64,000 bases of DNA, taken from positions 232,967-296,966 of the forward strand of contig JAFANP010000035.1 in assembly GCA_019232625.1 (NCBI GenBank), given 5' to 3'. This DNA comes from Alphaproteobacteria bacterium. Its GTDB lineage: Bacteria > Pseudomonadota > Alphaproteobacteria > Sphingomonadales > Sphingomonadaceae. Below, in pieces: positions 8,595 to 17,423 of the stretch; the first letter of the stretch is position 1, and each line of letters starts with the position of its first letter. The position numbers and the translations under genes are program-made. Under the pieces are notes generated by a model. The model was not told the origin of the DNA. It saw only the letters and a program-made list of their open reading frames with translations, and did no database searches.

Positions 8595-10462
8595 TCCCTC
8601 TCCTGTTGCTCGCCGCGGCGGAGGCCGCGCCTGCCGCGGACCCGCCGCGCGACTCGATCGTCGTCACCGGGCGCCGCGTCGGGGGGGAAACGGGCCCCGA
8701 GCCCTACGCCGTCTCCACCGTCCGCGCGGAGGAGGCCGCGGCGCTGCCCGGCCTCGCCGAGGCGCTCGCCCGGCTTCCCGACGTCGAGGTGCAGCAGCCC
8801 GGCGGCCGCGGCGGCTTCACCTCGATCTTCCTGCGCGGCGCCGATCCGAACTTCACCACCGTCATGTTCGAATCGATCCCCGTCAACGATCCGACCAACA
8901 GCCGCGGCGGCGCCGCCGACATCTCCGCGCTGACGCCGCTCGGGCTCGAACGGATCGAGGTGGTGCGCGGCGCCCTGACCAGCGATTCGGGTTCTGGCGG
9001 CCTCGCGGGCGCGATCAACCTGATCCTGCCGGGCGGGGCGCCGCGGCCCTCCACCTCGCTCGCCGTCGCGGCCGGCAGCGAAGACGATGTCAGCCTGCTC
9101 GGCCAGCTGCGCGCCCCGCTCGGCGGCGGGATCGGCGGCTCGCTGGGCCTGCTGCTCGAGGACGGCGGAGAGCCGGTGGCCGGCTCTTCCTTCCGCTCCG
9201 CCTCGCTGTTCGGCAAGGTGGCGCGGCTCGGCGGCGGCGGCCGCGGCGGCCGCTTCGTCTTCCGCCTCGGCGCCAGCGAGGCCGAGGCCTTTCCCGACAA
9301 TAGCGGCGGCCCGCGATATGCCGCGATCCGCGCCACCGATCGCCGCCGCACCCGCGAGGCGCTCGCCGGGGGCGCCCTGCCGGTGGCGAGCGGGCGCGGC
9401 TGGGCGCTGGAGGCGACGGGCTCCTTCCTGTGGCGGGACACGCATTTCACCACGCCGGGCGTCGCGCCCGGCGGGTTCGACCCGTTCGGCCTGCCGAAGG
9501 GCCTGGACGACAGCCGCTATCGCCGCGCCGACTTCCAGCTCGGCGCCCGCGGCGGCTCGACCGGCGCGATCCAGTGGGTGGCGGGAGTGGCCGGCCGGCG
9601 GGAAGACGGGCGCAGCCGCGGACGGCTTGTCTTTTTCGGCTTCCCGCTTCCCACCTCGTACCGCCTGACCCGGTGGACCGAATCGGCCTTTGCCGAGGTC
9701 AATCGCGAGACGGCGCAATGGCAGGTCAACGCGGCCGCGCGGGTGGACCGGGTCGACGGCCTTGGAAGCCACCTCACCGGCCGCATCGGCCTCGCCTACC
9801 GGCCGGGCGGCGGAGCTGTGGCCCTGCGCCTCGCCGCCGGCACCGGCTTCAAGGCGCCGAGCTTCTACGCGCTGGGCAATCCCCTCGTCGGCAATCCTGC
9901 CCTGCGTCCGGAGCGCAGCCGCACCGCCGAGGCGGGGCTGCGCTGGACCTTCATGCCGGGCGGCTCGCTCGATCTCACCGCCTTCGCGGCCGACTATCTC
10001 GATCTGGTCGATTTCGTCCCGGGGCCGCCGCCGCGGCTGGAGAACGTCGCGCGGGTCCGCGCCCGCGGCGGCACGGCGGAGCTCAAGGCCCTGCTAGGAG
10101 GCGGCTTCACGCTCCTCGCCGGCGCCACTCTGGCCCGGGTCCGCAACGCCGGGAGCGGGGCTCGACTGATCGCCCGTCCCGACTGGCGGGGGAATGCGGG
10201 CCTGGCCTGGGCTCCGTCCACGTCGTTCGCCTTGAGCGGCCGCTTTCGCTACGTCGGCCGCCGCGCCGATTACGCCATTCCCACGGGGCCGCTCACCCTC
10301 TCAGCCTATTCCCGCCTCGCCCTCGACGCGACGTGGCGCCTGCGGCCCGGCTTCACGCTCTCGGGGGAAGCCGACATCGGCGTCGACGGCCGCCGCGAGG
10401 AGGCGATCGGCTTCGTCGCACCGGGCGCCGCCTTCCGCCTGCTCCTTCGCCGCGATTTCTGA
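8591..10462 (+). CDS. TonB-dependent outer-membrane receptor
   Basis: A 623-residue outer-membrane receptor for TonB-driven uptake. It has a short hydrophobic signal sequence (MIPLLLLAAAEAAPA), a TonB-box-like DSIVVTGRR near residue 20, then a plug domain with LPDVEVQQPGGRGGF, SIFLRGADPNFTTVMF and RIEVVRGALTSDSG. The rest is a beta barrel ending in phenylalanine (LLLRRDF), as expected for BAM recognition. The closest general resemblance is to BtuB- or siderophore-type receptors; the ligand cannot be told. Its ATG overlaps the stop of the upstream membrane protein by four bases. A bidirectional terminator follows. Confidence 0.88.
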   Translation: MIPLLLLAAAEAAPAADPPRDSIVVTGRRVGGETGPEPYAVSTVRAEEAAALPGLAEALARLPDVEVQQPGGRGGFTSIFLRGADPNFTTVMFESIPVNDPTNSRGGAADISALTPLGLERIEVVRGALTSDSGSGGLAGAINLILPGGAPRPSTSLAVAAGSEDDVSLLGQLRAPLGGGIGGSLGLLLEDGGEPVAGSSFRSASLFGKVARLGGGGRGGRFVFRLGASEAEAFPDNSGGPRYAAIRATDRRRTREALAGGALPVASGRGWALEATGSFLWRDTHFTTPGVAPGGFDPFGLPKGLDDSRYRRADFQLGARGGSTGAIQWVAGVAGRREDGRSRGRLVFFGFPLPTSYRLTRWTESAFAEVNRETAQWQVNAAARVDRVDGLGSHLTGRIGLAYRPGGGAVALRLAAGTGFKAPSFYALGNPLVGNPALRPERSRTAEAGLRWTFMPGGSLDLTAFAADYLDLVDFVPGPPPRLENVARVRARGGTAELKALLGGGFTLLAGATLARVRNAGSGARLIARPDWRGNAGLAWAPSTSFALSGRFRYVGRRADYAIPTGPLTLSAYSRLALDATWRLRPGFTLSGEADIGVDGRREEAIGFVAPGAAFRLLLRRDF

Positions 10463-10473
10463 CGCGCAAAAGA

Positions 10474-10506
10474 AAAGCGCCCCGGCCGGAGCCGGAGCGC
10501 TTTCCC
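10474..10506. terminator. intrinsic terminator between convergent genes
   Basis: AAAGCGC at 10474-10480 pairs with GCGCTTT at 10497-10503, with a further CCGG/CCGG inner stem. Short T and A runs flank it on both sides, so it can serve the TonB receptor and perhaps the convergent protease operon. Confidence 0.65.
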
Positions 10507-10531
10507 TTCGCTGAGGCCGGAGCCGCGGCGC

Positions 10532-13228
10532 TTAGAAGATGAAGTCGGTGCTGTGGATCGTCGGGGTGTTCACGAACACCATGGCGAAGTCCTGCGCACC
10601 GCCGTCGACATTGCCGGACACCACCGTCACCGGGCCGTCGAACGGGCTCTTCCCGTCGACGCCGTCCAGCTCCATGCCCAGCGCCTTCTCGGCGGCGTCC
10701 ATGTTGCCGTAATGGTTGATCGAGAGGTCGCCGGCACCCTTGCCCGCGGCCTGCCCGACCCAGTTGAACGACTGGAAGCCGGCCTGAAGGCTGTTGGCGT
10801 CGATGCCGTGCAGGTCGATCTTGTCCTCGCCCGCCTTGAAGTCGAGCACCATGTCCACGGAGATGGCGCCGGCCTTGCTGCCGATCTTGCCGCCGCCGAT
10901 CTCGGCCACGAACACGTCATTGCCGCTGCCGCCGGTCAGATAGTCGAGGCCGTCGCCGCCGATCAGGCGGTCGGCGCCCGCGCCGCCGTACAGGTGGTTC
11001 GAGAGGGCGTCGCCGGTGAGGACGTTGTCGAGCGCATTGCCCCAGGCGTCGGCGGCCGAGCCGCTGAGCACCAGGTTCTCGACATTGTCCGGCAGCGTGT
11101 AGTTGATCGCGCTGATCACCGTGTCGGTGCCCTCCCCGCCGAGCTCGACGACGAGGTCGCCGCCATTGTCGACATGGTAGGTGTCGTTGCCGGAGCCGCC
11201 GACCATCTTGTCGGCGCCGGCGCCGCCGTCGAGGTCGTCGTTGCCGCCGAGCCCGTAGAGCGTGTCGTTGCCCGCGCCGCCCGTCAGGGTGTTGGCGAGC
11301 TCGTTGCCGGTGATGACGTTGTCGAGGCCGTTGCCGCCGCCGGCGACGGCGCCGCCGGTGAGGATCAAATTCTCGACATTGTCGCCCAGGGTGTAGCTGA
11401 TCGAGCTGCTCACCTGGTCGATGCCCTGGCCCGCCTGCTCGACGACCACGTCTCCGGCATCGTCGACGACATAGGCGTCGTTGCCGGTGCCGCCGGTCAT
11501 CTGGTCGGCGCCGAGGCCGCCGTCCAGGACGTCGTCGCCGCCATTGCCGATCAGAGTGTCGTTGCCCGCGCCGCCCGTGAGGACGTTGGCGAGCTCGTTG
11601 CCGGTGATCGCGTTGTCGAGCTCGTTGCCGGTGCCGTTGGCGGCGGCGCCCGCGAGGATGAGGTTCTCGACATTGGCCGCGAGCGCATAGCTGATCGAAG
11701 CGGTGACGCGGTCCACGCCCTCGCCGGCATTCTCGGTGACGAGGTCGCCGGCATCGTCGACCACATAGGAATCGTCGCCGGTGCCGCCCGTCATCTGGTC
11801 GGCGCCGGCGCCGCCGTCGAGCAGGTCGTTGCCGGTGCCGCCGTTCAGCTTGTCGGCCCCGACGCCGCCGAAGAGCGTGTCGTTGCCGGCATTGCCGGTG
11901 AGCACGTCGTCGCCGGCATTGCCGGTCAGCACGTTGTCGACGTCGTTGCCGAGGATGGTGTCGGCGCCGCTGCCGCCGATCGCATTCTCGATGGTGACGC
12001 CATAGGCGATGCCGAAATTGTCGGTCAGCCGGCCGACCACCGCATTCGCCTTAAGCGCCGCCATGTTGGCGTCGTAGGTCGAGCGGGGGATGGGCGCGAA
12101 GCCGTTGGCGGCGCGGTTGGCGTTGACCTGCTCGAAGCTCGGCGCGGTGTCGTAGGTGACGCCGCCGATGCTGGAGAGCGAACCTTCGTGAAGGTCGATC
12201 AGCTGGGTGGTCGCGAAGCCCGACGTGTCGATCGTGTCGATGCCGCCGGCATCCCAGATCGCGCCGAGCGGCGCCGGGGTCTTGACGAAGTCGAACGTGT
12301 CGCGGCCCGCATTGCTGTTGAAGCCGTAGACCGTGTCGCCGGTCCGAGTCGTCATGTCGGCGCCGTAGATGCGCTGGGCCGCGAGGATGTCGTGGATCAG
12401 CGGCACGCCCGCATAGGCGGTCGTCGAGAGGTTGAAGTCGAACGCCCGGGCGCCGATCGCGCTGGCGTCGAAATAGGACATGATCGTGTAGACGCGGTTG
12501 TCCTGATAATATTCGGCGTTGACCGGATAGGTGATGGAGACGCCCGGCGCCGCGTTATAGGCGCCCGGGTGCGAGAGGCCGAGAGCGTGGCCGATCTCGT
12601 GGGCCAGCGTCTGCATGCCGTAGCGGCCCTCGTCGAGCTGCAGGTTGCTCGGCTGGCTCAGCGACACCCAGACGTCGCCGCCGATGTCGAGGACCTGGGC
12701 GTTGACGATCGCGTTGGAGCTGATCGTCCTGGTCGGCACATAGGCATAGGCCTGGGTGGTCGGCGCGCTGGCGAGGTTGCCGAACGCGATGTCCGCGGAG
12801 TTGATGTCGCTCTCCTGAAGCGACACGGCGATCACGTCGTCCCACGACTGGAGCGCCTCGCGGGCGGCGTCGCGCTGGGCCGGCGAGAAAGCGGCGAAGT
12901 TAAAGAATTCGGGGAGGCCGAAGAGGCCGCCGTTGAAGGCATAGACGTAGCCATTGTCCCACAGCGTGTCCTGGCTCTCGTGGAAGCCGAACTTGATCAC
13001 GCTGAGGTCGGCGTCGCTCTGCGGGCCGTTGTTCGGACCGGTGGAGAAGCCTCCGCCGGTGCGGTTGAGATAGAGCGCGATCTGGGCCGGGCTCCAGATC
13101 GGCTTGCCGTTGGCGGCCGTGCCGGTCTGGCCGTCGACCGAGGCGTCGAGGGCGACGAAGTCGCTCGGCGGCGAGTAGGTGTAGCCGTCGTCGTCCTGAT
13201 CGATGCCGCTGATGTTCTCTTCAGACAT
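10532..13228 (-). CDS. serralysin-type RTX metalloprotease (peptidase M10)
   Basis: An 898-residue secreted zinc protease. The zinc site HEIGHALGLSHP (His210, His214, His220, catalytic Glu211) and the Met-turn IMSYFDAS (Met250) identify a metzincin of the serralysin group. After about residue 420 come calcium-binding RTX repeats (GGAGNDTL, GGTGNDLLDGGAGAD and similar). Three long repeat units of roughly 95 residues follow, each with a VVDDAGD-type element, a NVENL element and a GGAGNDTL block. There is no N-terminal signal peptide; the C-terminus ends in hydrophobic residues (TDFIF), as in type I secretion substrates. No type I transporter genes are nearby, so export must use one encoded elsewhere. 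The start abuts the stop of the upstream secreted protein gene with no gap, suggesting coupled translation. Confidence 0.93.
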   Translation of the reverse strand: MSEENISGIDQDDDGYTYSPPSDFVALDASVDGQTGTAANGKPIWSPAQIALYLNRTGGGFSTGPNNGPQSDADLSVIKFGFHESQDTLWDNGYVYAFNGGLFGLPEFFNFAAFSPAQRDAAREALQSWDDVIAVSLQESDINSADIAFGNLASAPTTQAYAYVPTRTISSNAIVNAQVLDIGGDVWVSLSQPSNLQLDEGRYGMQTLAHEIGHALGLSHPGAYNAAPGVSITYPVNAEYYQDNRVYTIMSYFDASAIGARAFDFNLSTTAYAGVPLIHDILAAQRIYGADMTTRTGDTVYGFNSNAGRDTFDFVKTPAPLGAIWDAGGIDTIDTSGFATTQLIDLHEGSLSSIGGVTYDTAPSFEQVNANRAANGFAPIPRSTYDANMAALKANAVVGRLTDNFGIAYGVTIENAIGGSGADTILGNDVDNVLTGNAGDDVLTGNAGNDTLFGGVGADKLNGGTGNDLLDGGAGADQMTGGTGDDSYVVDDAGDLVTENAGEGVDRVTASISYALAANVENLILAGAAANGTGNELDNAITGNELANVLTGGAGNDTLIGNGGDDVLDGGLGADQMTGGTGNDAYVVDDAGDVVVEQAGQGIDQVSSSISYTLGDNVENLILTGGAVAGGGNGLDNVITGNELANTLTGGAGNDTLYGLGGNDDLDGGAGADKMVGGSGNDTYHVDNGGDLVVELGGEGTDTVISAINYTLPDNVENLVLSGSAADAWGNALDNVLTGDALSNHLYGGAGADRLIGGDGLDYLTGGSGNDVFVAEIGGGKIGSKAGAISVDMVLDFKAGEDKIDLHGIDANSLQAGFQSFNWVGQAAGKGAGDLSINHYGNMDAAEKALGMELDGVDGKSPFDGPVTVVSGNVDGGAQDFAMVFVNTPTIHSTDFIF

Positions 13229-13756
13229 TTAATTCCCCTCCGGGCTTTGGTTGTTGTTGACGGATTGCGGGCCGGCCGGGCGCGAGAGCCACGGCAGGGT
13301 GCTGGAAAGGGCGCCGCCGAGCGCCGCATCGAGCGCCGCGTCGTCGTCGAGCGGAACGGCCCGCGGCGCGGCGGCGAACAGGAACGCGTCGGCGCCGGCC
13401 GACGCGCGGTAGGGGCGCAGGCTGAACGCGAGGAGCGGCCCGCGGGCGGAGCGCTCGACGTTGAAATGGGCGAGCAGCGCCAGGCTCTCCGGCGCGAGCA
13501 GGGCGGGATCGCCCGGCGCGAGGATTTCCACCGGCACCGGCGCGCCCTTGGCCGCCAGCGCCTTCACCCGGCCGCACAGCCGCGCCTGCAAGCTGCCGTG
13601 ATCGACGCCGCCGCCGGTCTGGACGAGGCAGGTGACGGTCACGCGGGCGAGGCCCTGATAAGCGGGAACCGGCGTCGCGGCCGACCCGGCGGTCGTCGCC
13701 GAGCCGAGCAGGACGAGCGCGCCGAGCGCGCGCTGAAACTGCGCCAGATGATGCAT
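13229..13756 (-). CDS. secreted hypothetical protein encoded directly upstream of the serralysin
   Basis: A 175-residue protein with a probable signal peptide (MHHLAQFQRALGALVLLGS, cleavage probably after SAA or nearby). The mature part is mostly Ala/Leu/Pro-rich with two cysteines (TVTCLVQ and ARLCGRV) that could form a disulfide. I do not recognise the family. The ATG at 13756 is preferred over a start at 13786 because it begins directly with the signal sequence. It is the first gene of a two-gene operon with the protease. Serralysin genes often have a small periplasmic inhibitor next to them. This protein is somewhat longer than known inhibitors and has no clear inhibitor motif, so that role is only a possibility. 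Confidence 0.65.
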   Translation of the reverse strand: MHHLAQFQRALGALVLLGSATTAGSAATPVPAYQGLARVTVTCLVQTGGGVDHGSLQARLCGRVKALAAKGAPVPVEILAPGDPALLAPESLALLAHFNVERSARGPLLAFSLRPYRASAGADAFLFAAAPRAVPLDDDAALDAALGGALSSTLPWLSRPAGPQSVNNNQSPEGN

Positions 13757-13916
13757 GATTGCCCCACGCCCCACGCAAAAGCACAAGCCCGGATGCGGGG
13801 GTGCGATTGACTAAGTGGTTCCTTTAGTTACGCTTTTTGCCGGGGTCAATCCAACATTAACTAATTTTAATCGTGCTGGCGGGGCGCTTCGGCGCAGCCG
13901 GCCGCGACGTTGGAAA

Positions 13917-13992
13917 TGGTGCCGAGTGTCCGACTCGAACGGACGACCTACCGCTTACAAGGCGGTTGCTCTACCAGCTGAGCTAACCCGGC
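13917..13992 (-). tRNA. tRNA-Thr (anticodon TGT)
   Basis: On the minus strand the 76-nt sequence begins GCCGGGTTAGCTCAGCTGG and ends with an encoded CCA. The acceptor stem GCCGGGT pairs with ACTCGGC, allowing a G-T pair. The D loop has AGCTCAGCTGGTAGAGC, the anticodon stem is ACCGC/GCGGT with loop CTTGTAA giving anticodon TGT, and the T arm has GTTCGAGTC. This reads ACA-type threonine codons. Confidence 0.97.
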
Positions 13993-14106
13993 CCGGCCCG
14001 GACCATGGGTGATTGGAGCCCCGCCGTCCAGCCCCGCGCGGCCGGTTGACGCCGCCGGCCGCTTCGAGCGACACTGGTCGGGCGGCGCGCGCGGCGGGGG
14101 CAAGGC

Positions 14107-15096
14107 ATGGCGTTTCGAACCGGGCGATGGCGGGCGGCGGCGGCGGTGCTGGCGCTCGCCGGCCTTGCGGCGCCGGCGGTCGGACAGGCGGCCGACGCGC
14201 CGCCGCCCCATCGCTCGAAATGGCCCAACCTCGCCACCGGCGCCGACACCGCCGAGGCGACGGCGAGCCTCGATCTCGGCCCGAGCCTGGAGCGCGGCCG
14301 GTCGGCGCGGGACCAGCTCGCCGACCACCGCCGCCTCGCCGCCGCGCTGGCGGGGCTCGCGCCTCAGCGGCCGGGCGTGGTCGACGCCTACGTGATCTCC
14401 ATCGCGCTCGACAGCGACGCCGTCTTCGCCCGTGAAGCGCGCGAGGCGGGGAGGGTCCTCTCCCGCCGCTACGACGCCGCCGGCCGCACCCTGGTGCTCG
14501 CCGGAAGCGACGGCCGCGGTTCGAGCGCGCTCCCCCAGGCAAGCCTCAGGGCCCTCAGTGCGGCGCTCGCGCGGGTGGCGGAGCTTATGGACCTCGATGA
14601 GGACGTGCTGGTCGTTTATACGACCGGCCACGGAATCCCCGCCGGCCTCACCTGGCACGACGGCGACCAGGGCTATGGGCTGCTTACCCCTACGCGGCTC
14701 GCCGGGCTGCTGTCGGAGCTGGGCATCTCCAACCGCCTCCTCATCCTCTCGGCCTGCTTCTCCGGCGCGTTCGTTCCGGTGCTGTGGAGCGACACCACCG
14801 CCATCCTCACCGCCGCCTCCGCCAGCCGCACCTCCTTCGGCTGCGCCGCCGACAACGACTGGACCTTCTTCGGCGACGCCATGGTCAACCACGCGCTGCG
14901 CAAGCCGCAGCCGCTCGCCGACGCCTCGGTCGAGGCGTTGCGGCTGGTCGAAAGCTGGGAGGCCGCCAAGCGCTACGATCCGTCCTACCCGCAGGTCAGC
15001 ATCGGCGCTCGGGTCGACACTTGGCTGAAGCCGCTCGAGGCGCGGATGCCGAGGACGGCGGAGGCGCCGGTCGGCCGCCCGGCGACGCGGCCTTGA
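14107..15096 (+). CDS. C13-family (legumain-like) cysteine peptidase, secreted
   Basis: A 329-residue protein with a signal peptide (residues 1 to about 28, ending APAVGQA). The peptidase domain has the caspase/legumain fold pattern: hydrophobic strand VLVVYTTGHG with the predicted catalytic His175, and strand RLLILSACFSGAF with the predicted catalytic Cys217. Family C13 members cleave after Asn or Asp or act as transamidases. In proteobacteria such periplasmic proteins are common but mostly uncharacterised. It stands alone on the plus strand, just after the tRNA-Thr gene on the opposite strand. The substrate is unknown. Confidence 0.8.
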   Translation: MAFRTGRWRAAAAVLALAGLAAPAVGQAADAPPPHRSKWPNLATGADTAEATASLDLGPSLERGRSARDQLADHRRLAAALAGLAPQRPGVVDAYVISIALDSDAVFAREAREAGRVLSRRYDAAGRTLVLAGSDGRGSSALPQASLRALSAALARVAELMDLDEDVLVVYTTGHGIPAGLTWHDGDQGYGLLTPTRLAGLLSELGISNRLLILSACFSGAFVPVLWSDTTAILTAASASRTSFGCAADNDWTFFGDAMVNHALRKPQPLADASVEALRLVESWEAAKRYDPSYPQVSIGARVDTWLKPLEARMPRTAEAPVGRPATRP

Positions 15097-15157
15097 TGGT
15101 GCGACCTTGCAAGTCGCTCCTCAGGATGAGCGGACAGGCTGGAGCTCCGGGCCCGCC

Positions 15158-16012
15158 TTACAAAATCCCGAACGTCCAGCCTTCGGCTCGGGCGAGCTGG
15201 GGAGTGAGGCCTTCGGGCGCGAAGGCATTCGGCTCGAGGGCCGCGAGCGACCGCATGCCGGCGGCGGTGACGAGCGCGTCGGTCTGGTGGTCGCTGGGCT
15301 CGAACGGCAGCCTCGCCGGCCGGCTCCCCAGCCCGGCAAGCGCCAGGTCCAGCTCAGCGCTCGAGCGCACCTTGCTTCCGCGCAGGCCCGCCCGGCGAAG
15401 GTAGATCCGCGTGTAGATCTCGACGACCGCGCTGCCGCGGTCGGGAAGGGGGTCCATCGGCCAGACCGCGACGCGCCCCGCCAGATGATGGAGCAGCCGC
15501 ATGCCCGCGAAGCTCGCCTTGGCCACCTGGGCGGCGCCGATCGCATCGTAGGCGCTGGCGGTCTTGCGCCCGCCCTGTGCGTTCAGCCGGGCGTCGCATT
15601 GCCGGAAATGCATGAAGCGCGACTTCTCGCCGTCGGCGATCCCGAAATAGAAATGGCGGCGGTGGACCCGCTCGAGGAAGCTCGCGGCGCCGAGATCTTC
15701 GTCGTCGCTTCGGGAATCGACATAGGCCCAGAATTGGCGCGCCGTCGAAGGCACGCCCGGCTCGCCTGGCAGATATTCGCCGCGTTCGGCGATCGGCGGA
15801 GCGAAGCTGAAGTCGAAGCCGTAGAGGGTCGGGGCCTCCACCGCCGTCTCGAGCAGCCAGTCGAGCACCTCGGTCCGCGACCAGACATGGTCGGGCCGGA
15901 CGAGGAGGGGCGGCGTGTCGCCGGCGTCGGCGACGGCAATGGAGATGCCCTTGTGGCGCTTGCCCTTGGCCCCCGACCAGTCGATCGCGGCGAAGCGGGT
16001 GAAGCCCGTCAT
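15158..16012 (-). CDS. RNase H-fold protein (DUF429-like), hypothetical
   Basis: A 284-residue cytosolic protein. It begins RFAAIDWSGA, an acidic first strand typical of RNase H-like folds. GFDFSFAPP follows near residue 85, and the C-terminal TDALVTAAGMRSLA resembles the last acidic helix of DUF429-type predicted nucleases. Together these suggest an RNase H-like domain, but I cannot confirm all catalytic acids or a substrate. It is on the minus strand, 47 nt downstream of the channel gene at 16060-17370, so it may be co-transcribed with it. Confidence 0.55.
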   Translation of the reverse strand: MTGFTRFAAIDWSGAKGKRHKGISIAVADAGDTPPLLVRPDHVWSRTEVLDWLLETAVEAPTLYGFDFSFAPPIAERGEYLPGEPGVPSTARQFWAYVDSRSDDEDLGAASFLERVHRRHFYFGIADGEKSRFMHFRQCDARLNAQGGRKTASAYDAIGAAQVAKASFAGMRLLHHLAGRVAVWPMDPLPDRGSAVVEIYTRIYLRRAGLRGSKVRSSAELDLALAGLGSRPARLPFEPSDHQTDALVTAAGMRSLAALEPNAFAPEGLTPQLARAEGWTFGIL

Positions 16013-16059
16013 CCGTCAGTCCTCCCCATGAGCTGGCCGCACGGGGAGGACGAGGATCT

Positions 16060-17370
16060 TCACACCAGCGGCGGCTGGCTGTCGTTCGGCGGCGGCGGCG
16101 GCGGCGGCGGCGCCCGGGGCGCCCGCGGCCGCGCCGGCGGCGCGGGGACGGCATTGGAGTCCGTCCACCGCTCGAGCAGCTTGTGCGCCGTCGGCCGTCC
16201 GCCGAGGCCGAAGGCGAGGGCGCAGGCGATCGCCGCGGAACCGATGATCGAGGCGAAGGCGATGATCACGATCTCGTTGGCGAGGCCCATGAACCTCAGG
16301 CCCATCGCCACCGCCAGCGCGATGATCGACCAGCGCAGGATGGTCGGAAGCCAGCCTTCGGTGCCGGCGCCGCTGACGAGGTTGGCGACGATCCGCGCGA
16401 TGGCGACTCCGCCCAGGATGATCGCCGCGCCGAACAGGACGTGGCTGCCGAGCTCCAGGATCTGCGCCAGCATCGCCGCGATGATCGGCGACTGGAGCAG
16501 CTCGGCGGCCTTGATCGCGAAGAAGATCAGGATCGCGACCATCGCCAGCGTGCCCACCGTGCGCGACGGCGTCGCCGTCTCGGACGAGATTCCGAGCGCG
16601 CTGACGGAGCGGTCGAAGCCCATCGACGGCAGCAGCTGCTCCAGGCCCTGCTTGGCGAGCTTGCCCAGCAGATAGCCGATGGCGAGCAGGATAAGGGCGC
16701 CGATGACGAGCGGGATCGAATCGAGGATGGTGCGGAGCATCTGCGTCGCCGGGCCGGAAATGGCCTGGATGCGCAGCGCGTCCAGCGCCGAGATCGTCAC
16801 GGGGATCATGATCAGGAAGAAGACGACCATGCCGATCGAGCGGCTGATCGAGCTGCGGGGGCCGATCGACGGGGCGGCGCCGGCCGGGCTTGCCGGCACG
16901 GTGCCGCTGGTCTCGGAAAGGCCGGTCCTGCGCAGCCAGCCGTCCGCGTTAGCGGCGAGCAGCGCGCCCTCCACCAGCCGCCGCACGATCCGCGCGACGA
17001 TCAGCCCGACGAAGAAGATGAGGCCGGCGCCGACCAGGTTCGGGATGAAGGCGAAGGTGCGGGTGGTGAGCTGGCGCACCGGATCGAGCACTCCGGCGAG
17101 CCGCAGCGGCTGGAGCGCGATCATGATTCCGACGAGCAGGATGAGCCAGAAGGCGATGTCGCCGATCAGGCTGCCGAGCGTCTTTCCGGGATCGGCTTCG
17201 TAATGCTTCCTCAGCGCCGGGACGCGGTCGACGACCTTGGCGATCGCCCACTTGGCGGCGCGGGCGAGGATCCACGCGACGACGAGGATGGCGATGGCGC
17301 CGAGGATGCGCGGGCCCCAGTCCATCAGCTCCGCCTTGAAATAGGCGCCGTCGCCGTCGGTCTGATACAT
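16060..17370 (-). CDS. CmpX/MscS-like mechanosensitive channel family protein
   Basis: A 436-residue inner-membrane protein. It contains repeated units of hydrophobic helix plus conserved polar turn, such as ILGAIAILVVAWILARAAKW, LVGAGLIFFVGLIVARIVRR and LLAIGYLLGKLAKQGLEQLL. These 'TM helix repeat' units are typical of CmpX-like small-conductance mechanosensitive channel proteins. The C-terminal 35 residues are cytosolic and Pro/Arg-rich, ending in a run of eight prolines before NDSQPPLV. The ATG start is preceded by AAAGGGGAGCAGCC, a good ribosome binding site. No Greek-key MscS beta domain is evident, so gating and conductance are unknown. Confidence 0.75.
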   Translation of the reverse strand: MYQTDGDGAYFKAELMDWGPRILGAIAILVVAWILARAAKWAIAKVVDRVPALRKHYEADPGKTLGSLIGDIAFWLILLVGIMIALQPLRLAGVLDPVRQLTTRTFAFIPNLVGAGLIFFVGLIVARIVRRLVEGALLAANADGWLRRTGLSETSGTVPASPAGAAPSIGPRSSISRSIGMVVFFLIMIPVTISALDALRIQAISGPATQMLRTILDSIPLVIGALILLAIGYLLGKLAKQGLEQLLPSMGFDRSVSALGISSETATPSRTVGTLAMVAILIFFAIKAAELLQSPIIAAMLAQILELGSHVLFGAAIILGGVAIARIVANLVSGAGTEGWLPTILRWSIIALAVAMGLRFMGLANEIVIIAFASIIGSAAIACALAFGLGGRPTAHKLLERWTDSNAVPAPPARPRAPRAPPPPPPPPNDSQPPLV

Positions 17371-17423
17371 GGCTGCTCCCCTTTGCTGAACGCGGCGGCT
17401 CGTCCCGCCGCGCTTTCAATGGA

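Noticed and set aside
10553..13810. A 1085-codon open frame on the plus strand opposite the serralysin gene
   Set aside because: It is the antisense of RTX repeats. The minus strand has the zinc motif, Met-turn and calcium repeats, which cannot arise by chance.
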